The position numbers and the translations under genes were made by a program. This document shows positions 61,545 to 64,000 of a stretch of DNA of 64,000 nucleotides, piece by piece. Source of the DNA: Spirochaetae bacterium HGW-Spirochaetae-4 (GTDB lineage Bacteria; Spirochaetota; Spirochaetia; Sphaerochaetales; Sphaerochaetaceae); the NCBI GenBank assembly GCA_002839335.1, contig PGXU01000016.1, positions 1-64,000 of the forward strand, read 5' to 3'. A model generated the notes under the pieces. That model was not told the origin of the DNA. It saw only the letters and a program-made list of their open reading frames with translations, and did no database searches. Each line of letters starts with the position of its first letter. Position 1 is the first letter of the stretch.

Positions 61545-61738
61545 GGCTGCCCCTTCTTCTCCTGGATCTTCTCCACCACCGAATTGGTCCCGATCGACGC
61601 GACCAGTCCCAGGTAGAACGGACTGAAGGTGAGCAGGAACTTCGTATAGGAGTCCATATCGAACACCTCGAACCACGAGCCTATGCATCCCACCAGGAAC
61701 GCAACCACCAGTATCACCAACGTTATCCTCTTGGCCAT
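61541..61738 (-). CDS. Small two-segment membrane protein, holin candidate
   Basis: A 65-residue protein with two hydrophobic segments ('ITLVILVVAFLVGCIGSWF' and 'FLLTFSPFYLGLVASIG') and a charged tail. AGGAGG lies 6 bases before the ATG. It sits between the other small membrane protein and the spanins, where a holin belongs; homology not established. Confidence 0.6.
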   Translation of the reverse strand: MAKRITLVILVVAFLVGCIGSWFEVFDMDSYTKFLLTFSPFYLGLVASIGTNSVVEKIQEKKGQP

Positions 61739-61739
61739 C

Positions 61740-62057
61740 TCAGCCCTCCTTGCCACTCTTGAACCCCTCGGTCGCGCAGCGGGAGAAGTAGTCCCGCATC
61801 TTCTGCTCCTGGACCTCGCTCTCCCCGTTGATCGAATTCTTGCGGAACGCGTTGAAGATCACCGCGTCGTTCTCCAGCCCGTAGGTGAGCCCTTCGGCGA
61901 TCCGGTCCACCAGCTTGAACAGCTTGGCCACATCCCCGCGCAGCTTGCGCACCTCGTCGTCCTTCCTCGTCTTCTTGGCCAACAGGCCTATCACCAGCGG
62001 ACCGTTGACCAGGGTGATCACCCCGGTTATGACCGCGACCTTCACCAGATCACTCAT
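61740..62057 (-). CDS. Small membrane-anchored phage protein
   Basis: A 105-residue protein with an N-terminal membrane segment ('VAVITGVITLVNGPLVIGLLA') then a charged helix. GGGGGG precedes the ATG, which overlaps the tail assembly gene by 8 bases. Could be a holin or a lysis accessory protein; not identified. Confidence 0.6.
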   Translation of the reverse strand: MSDLVKVAVITGVITLVNGPLVIGLLAKKTRKDDEVRKLRGDVAKLFKLVDRIAEGLTYGLENDAVIFNAFRKNSINGESEVQEQKMRDYFSRCATEGFKSGKEG

Positions 62058-62460
62058 CGGCGCCCCCCAATGTCGGCCACACGATATCCTCCGGGAAACC
62101 CTCCTGCTGGGGGACGTCCCTAAGCGCCTGGATATACCGGAGCACCGGCAGGATGTCCTCGGTCGGCCCGACGCCCAAAAGCAGCTCGTCCCGATATCTC
62201 CTTGCCCGCCATTCGACCGAGGCGATCAGGCTGTCGCGCAAGGCCCTGGCTTCCCGCGCGAGCCGCAGCCCCGATTCCGCATAATCGGCGACCACCATCT
62301 GTGGATGCCCGGCAACATACTCCCGTACCGCGTCGATATCGTGCCTGTTGGACGGGTCCACATCCTTCGGGACCACGTTGTAGCCGGAACCCGGGATGTC
62401 CGGATCGACGCCGACGACATAATCGTCCCCTGTCCTTCTGACAACTTTTCCATAATCCAT
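62050..62460 (-). CDS. Phage tail assembly protein
   Basis: A 136-residue protein whose C-terminal half 'YIQALRDVPQQEGFPEDIVWP' matches the tail-fibre assembly/tail chaperone families that follow tail fibre genes in many phages. It lies 9 bases after the tail fibre gene. Confidence 0.78.
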   Translation of the reverse strand: MDYGKVVRRTGDDYVVGVDPDIPGSGYNVVPKDVDPSNRHDIDAVREYVAGHPQMVVADYAESGLRLAREARALRDSLIASVEWRARRYRDELLLGVGPTEDILPVLRYIQALRDVPQQEGFPEDIVWPTLGGADE

Positions 62461-62469
62461 AACTTCCCC

Positions 62470-64000
62470 CTATGCAATCCTGAACGCTATGGCGTGGATA
62501 TAGGATTGCGCGGCCAGGTTCCCACCCATGGCAAGGTTGGAGCCCCCCGACGCCCTGAACATCTCGAACCTGGTCTGGTAGTAGTCACCCGACTGGTACT
62601 TGAAGACCTCGAACACACCGACATAGGTTCCTCCTGGCGGAAGGGTGACAGAGGAGTTCCGAGTGGTGGTGTTCAAATATTTGCCGTACGTGAACCCGCC
62701 TACACCGACAGACGGCATGCTTGCGGCGCTGCTGTCCACGGGCCTGTTCGGACCGGCCACCGTCGTGACACCGGCGAACGCTGGACTGTCCGCGGACGTC
62801 AACGGTTGGTCCATCGGGAACAGCCTGTTCACCCCCTGCCCGGTATCCACTCCGGTAGTGGCATGGACACTCGCCGCATGAACCTCCCGGTACGGTTTGG
62901 AAAGGGAGCCCAGGTCGTACAACGAGGCGGTCTTGGGCAACAGGTGCTTGGTGAGCAACGCGCCGATCTGGCTGACCAGCGTGATCGCCGTGGTCGCCAA
63001 CGCCCCATAGGCTCCCACCGTGCTACCGTCGCGGAACGCATCCACAACCAGCGGCCCGGTGGTGGTGTCGAACTCGATGGAGGTCCCCACCCGCCGAACG
63101 CGGGTTATGGTCCTGGTACCCCCGTCGATGGAGACCTGGCCCGCGCTCACCCCCACCCATGTGCCGGGAAGGGTCGCCAGGGCAGTTGTCACCTCCGTCC
63201 CGGATCGCCGGGAGAGGAGCGGCTGGGTACCGAACGCGGACGGGGCAGTCATCGAGAATGGGAAGGACCGGTACGACCGTTCGTTCCTGGTCGCGATGCT
63301 TTCCACCGAAAGGTCGCTGTACCCCACGATCGCGCCGACATGGCGGGTGCGGGTGGTCACGTTGCACCGTGTTACCGTCATGGTCTGCGAACCCCAATAC
63401 GCGGCCGAATACCCGTTGACCGTGATCTCGTCGCCAGCTTGCGCGTTGAAGACCAGGTTCAGGGTGGACGATTCGGTGTCGCCTATCTTGGATCCGTTGC
63501 GGTACACCCTGATGCCGTTGGCGAACCCGCCGAGGTATACGGACATGTCCACCCGGATGTCCCCGATCCCCGAGGGGATTGTGTAATAAAGGAACCGGTT
63601 GTTGTCTCCGCTGAAGGCCCCGTAGATGGTGATGGATGCCCCCGCGAAGGAATTGTCGAAGAGCAGGTGGTTCTCCGTCAGGATCTTCGCCGCCCGGACG
63701 ATGGTCTTCCCGTCGTGCGTCCCCGCGGCAGCCTTCCAATCCCACCCCTCGGCCACCGGAAAACCGTCGTAGAGATCGGATTCCCTCCAAAGTGTCAGGG
63801 CCGGGGAAACCGCAAGGTAGCTCATCCCATCCAGCTCCTCCTGGGTCTCCAGCGCATCGTGGATCAGGTCCCCGTAGACCGTCGCCTTGTAGAACTCGCC
63901 GAACACCGTCCGGATGATGTCGTTCGGCCCGTCCAGCAGCCATCCCTTCGTCGGGATCCCCGCGTTCTCGGCGTAGTTGGTGCTCTTGAGCGTCCCGCGG
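62470..64000 (-). CDS. Phage tail fibre protein, 5' end beyond window
   Basis: More than 510 residues of a beta-rich, glycine- and threonine-rich protein of tail-fibre type. The frame is open past 64000 (residues 'STNYAENAGIPTKGWLLDG' precede the visible part), so the GTG at 63906 is not the start. Its GC-rich codon use differs sharply from the RES gene. It would bind the host surface. Confidence 0.75.
   Translation of the reverse strand, partial: RGTLKSTNYAENAGIPTKGWLLDGPNDIIRTVFGEFYKATVYGDLIHDALETQEELDGMSYLAVSPALTLWRESDLYDGFPVAEGWDWKAAAGTHDGKTIVRAAKILTENHLLFDNSFAGASITIYGAFSGDNNRFLYYTIPSGIGDIRVDMSVYLGGFANGIRVYRNGSKIGDTESSTLNLVFNAQAGDEITVNGYSAAYWGSQTMTVTRCNVTTRTRHVGAIVGYSDLSVESIATRNERSYRSFPFSMTAPSAFGTQPLLSRRSGTEVTTALATLPGTWVGVSAGQVSIDGGTRTITRVRRVGTSIEFDTTTGPLVVDAFRDGSTVGAYGALATTAITLVSQIGALLTKHLLPKTASLYDLGSLSKPYREVHAASVHATTGVDTGQGVNRLFPMDQPLTSADSPAFAGVTTVAGPNRPVDSSAASMPSVGVGGFTYGKYLNTTTRNSSVTLPPGGTYVGVFEVFKYQSGDYYQTRFEMFRASGGSNLAMGGNLAAQSYIHAIAFRIA

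Noticed and set aside
63023-63943. 306-codon open frame on the minus strand at the window end
   Set aside because: It runs in another frame through the tail fibre gene and is Arg/His/Gly-rich without a start site.

Overview
The window reads as chromosome from a free-living or host-associated, carbohydrate-fermenting bacterium. I infer a spirochaete of the Sphaerochaeta type, with moderate confidence. The clues are sugar and phosphonate binding proteins whose signal peptides run into a GQQE motif, short OM-barrel-like exported proteins, a TolC/RND system, and many permease and glycoside-use genes. No rRNA or core housekeeping operon is present to settle the taxonomy. The first gene (sialidase-like) and the last (phage tail protein) are cut by the window ends.

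Layout. 1-4.4 kb: sialidase-like protein, a multi-pass membrane transporter, a RecQ-family helicase and a small exported protein. 4.6-8.2 kb: phosphonate-type ABC operon (binding protein, ATPase, two permeases), with a strong hairpin between the first two genes. 8.2-23.6 kb: metabolism and transport, including an EamA exporter, two aldo/keto reductases, a DUF401 permease plus SDR dehydrogenase, an arylsulfotransferase-like protein, CstA, a GPH symporter, two acyltransferases, an AEC permease and a flavoprotein. 23.6-32.5 kb: a sugar-use block in which a cytoplasmic histidine kinase carrying a LacI-type ligand-binding domain and its NarL-type regulator precede a sugar ABC transporter and a GH3 glycosidase. 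32.5-33.5 kb: a peroxidase-ohrR operon with a clear operator. 33.6-44.2 kb: exported protein, diaminopropionate ammonia-lyase, a tripartite RND efflux operon, an SGNH hydrolase and a large GNAT-type protein. 44.3-54.7 kb: a secreted double-propeller protein, MscS channel, XRE regulator, GNAT enzyme, two PLP enzymes, a diguanylate cyclase with a periplasmic sensor domain, and a DUF523 protein. 54.8-57.5 kb: a PadR / two DUF1048 / DrrAB operon with an inverted-repeat operator.

57.7-64 kb: tRNA-Leu(GAG) with a textbook promoter and terminator, followed immediately by a tyrosine recombinase and then genes of an integrated phage on the minus strand. These are an AT-rich RES-domain protein with a 69-bp in-frame tandem repeat, an overlapping inner/outer spanin pair, two small holin-like membrane proteins, a tail assembly protein and a tail fibre protein running off the end. 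The AT-rich RES gene contrasts sharply with the GC-rich tail genes, so it looks like later cargo.

The best candidates for something new are: (1) the LacI-domain histidine kinase circuit; (2) a 71-bp structured repeat with compensatory base changes, present twice and both times between convergent genes; (3) the prophage RES protein with expanding repeats; (4) the gpx-ohrR operon with a 26-bp operator over its -10 box; (5) a secreted BNR-plus-RCC1 double propeller; and (6) a transporter whose only well-placed start codon is ATC.
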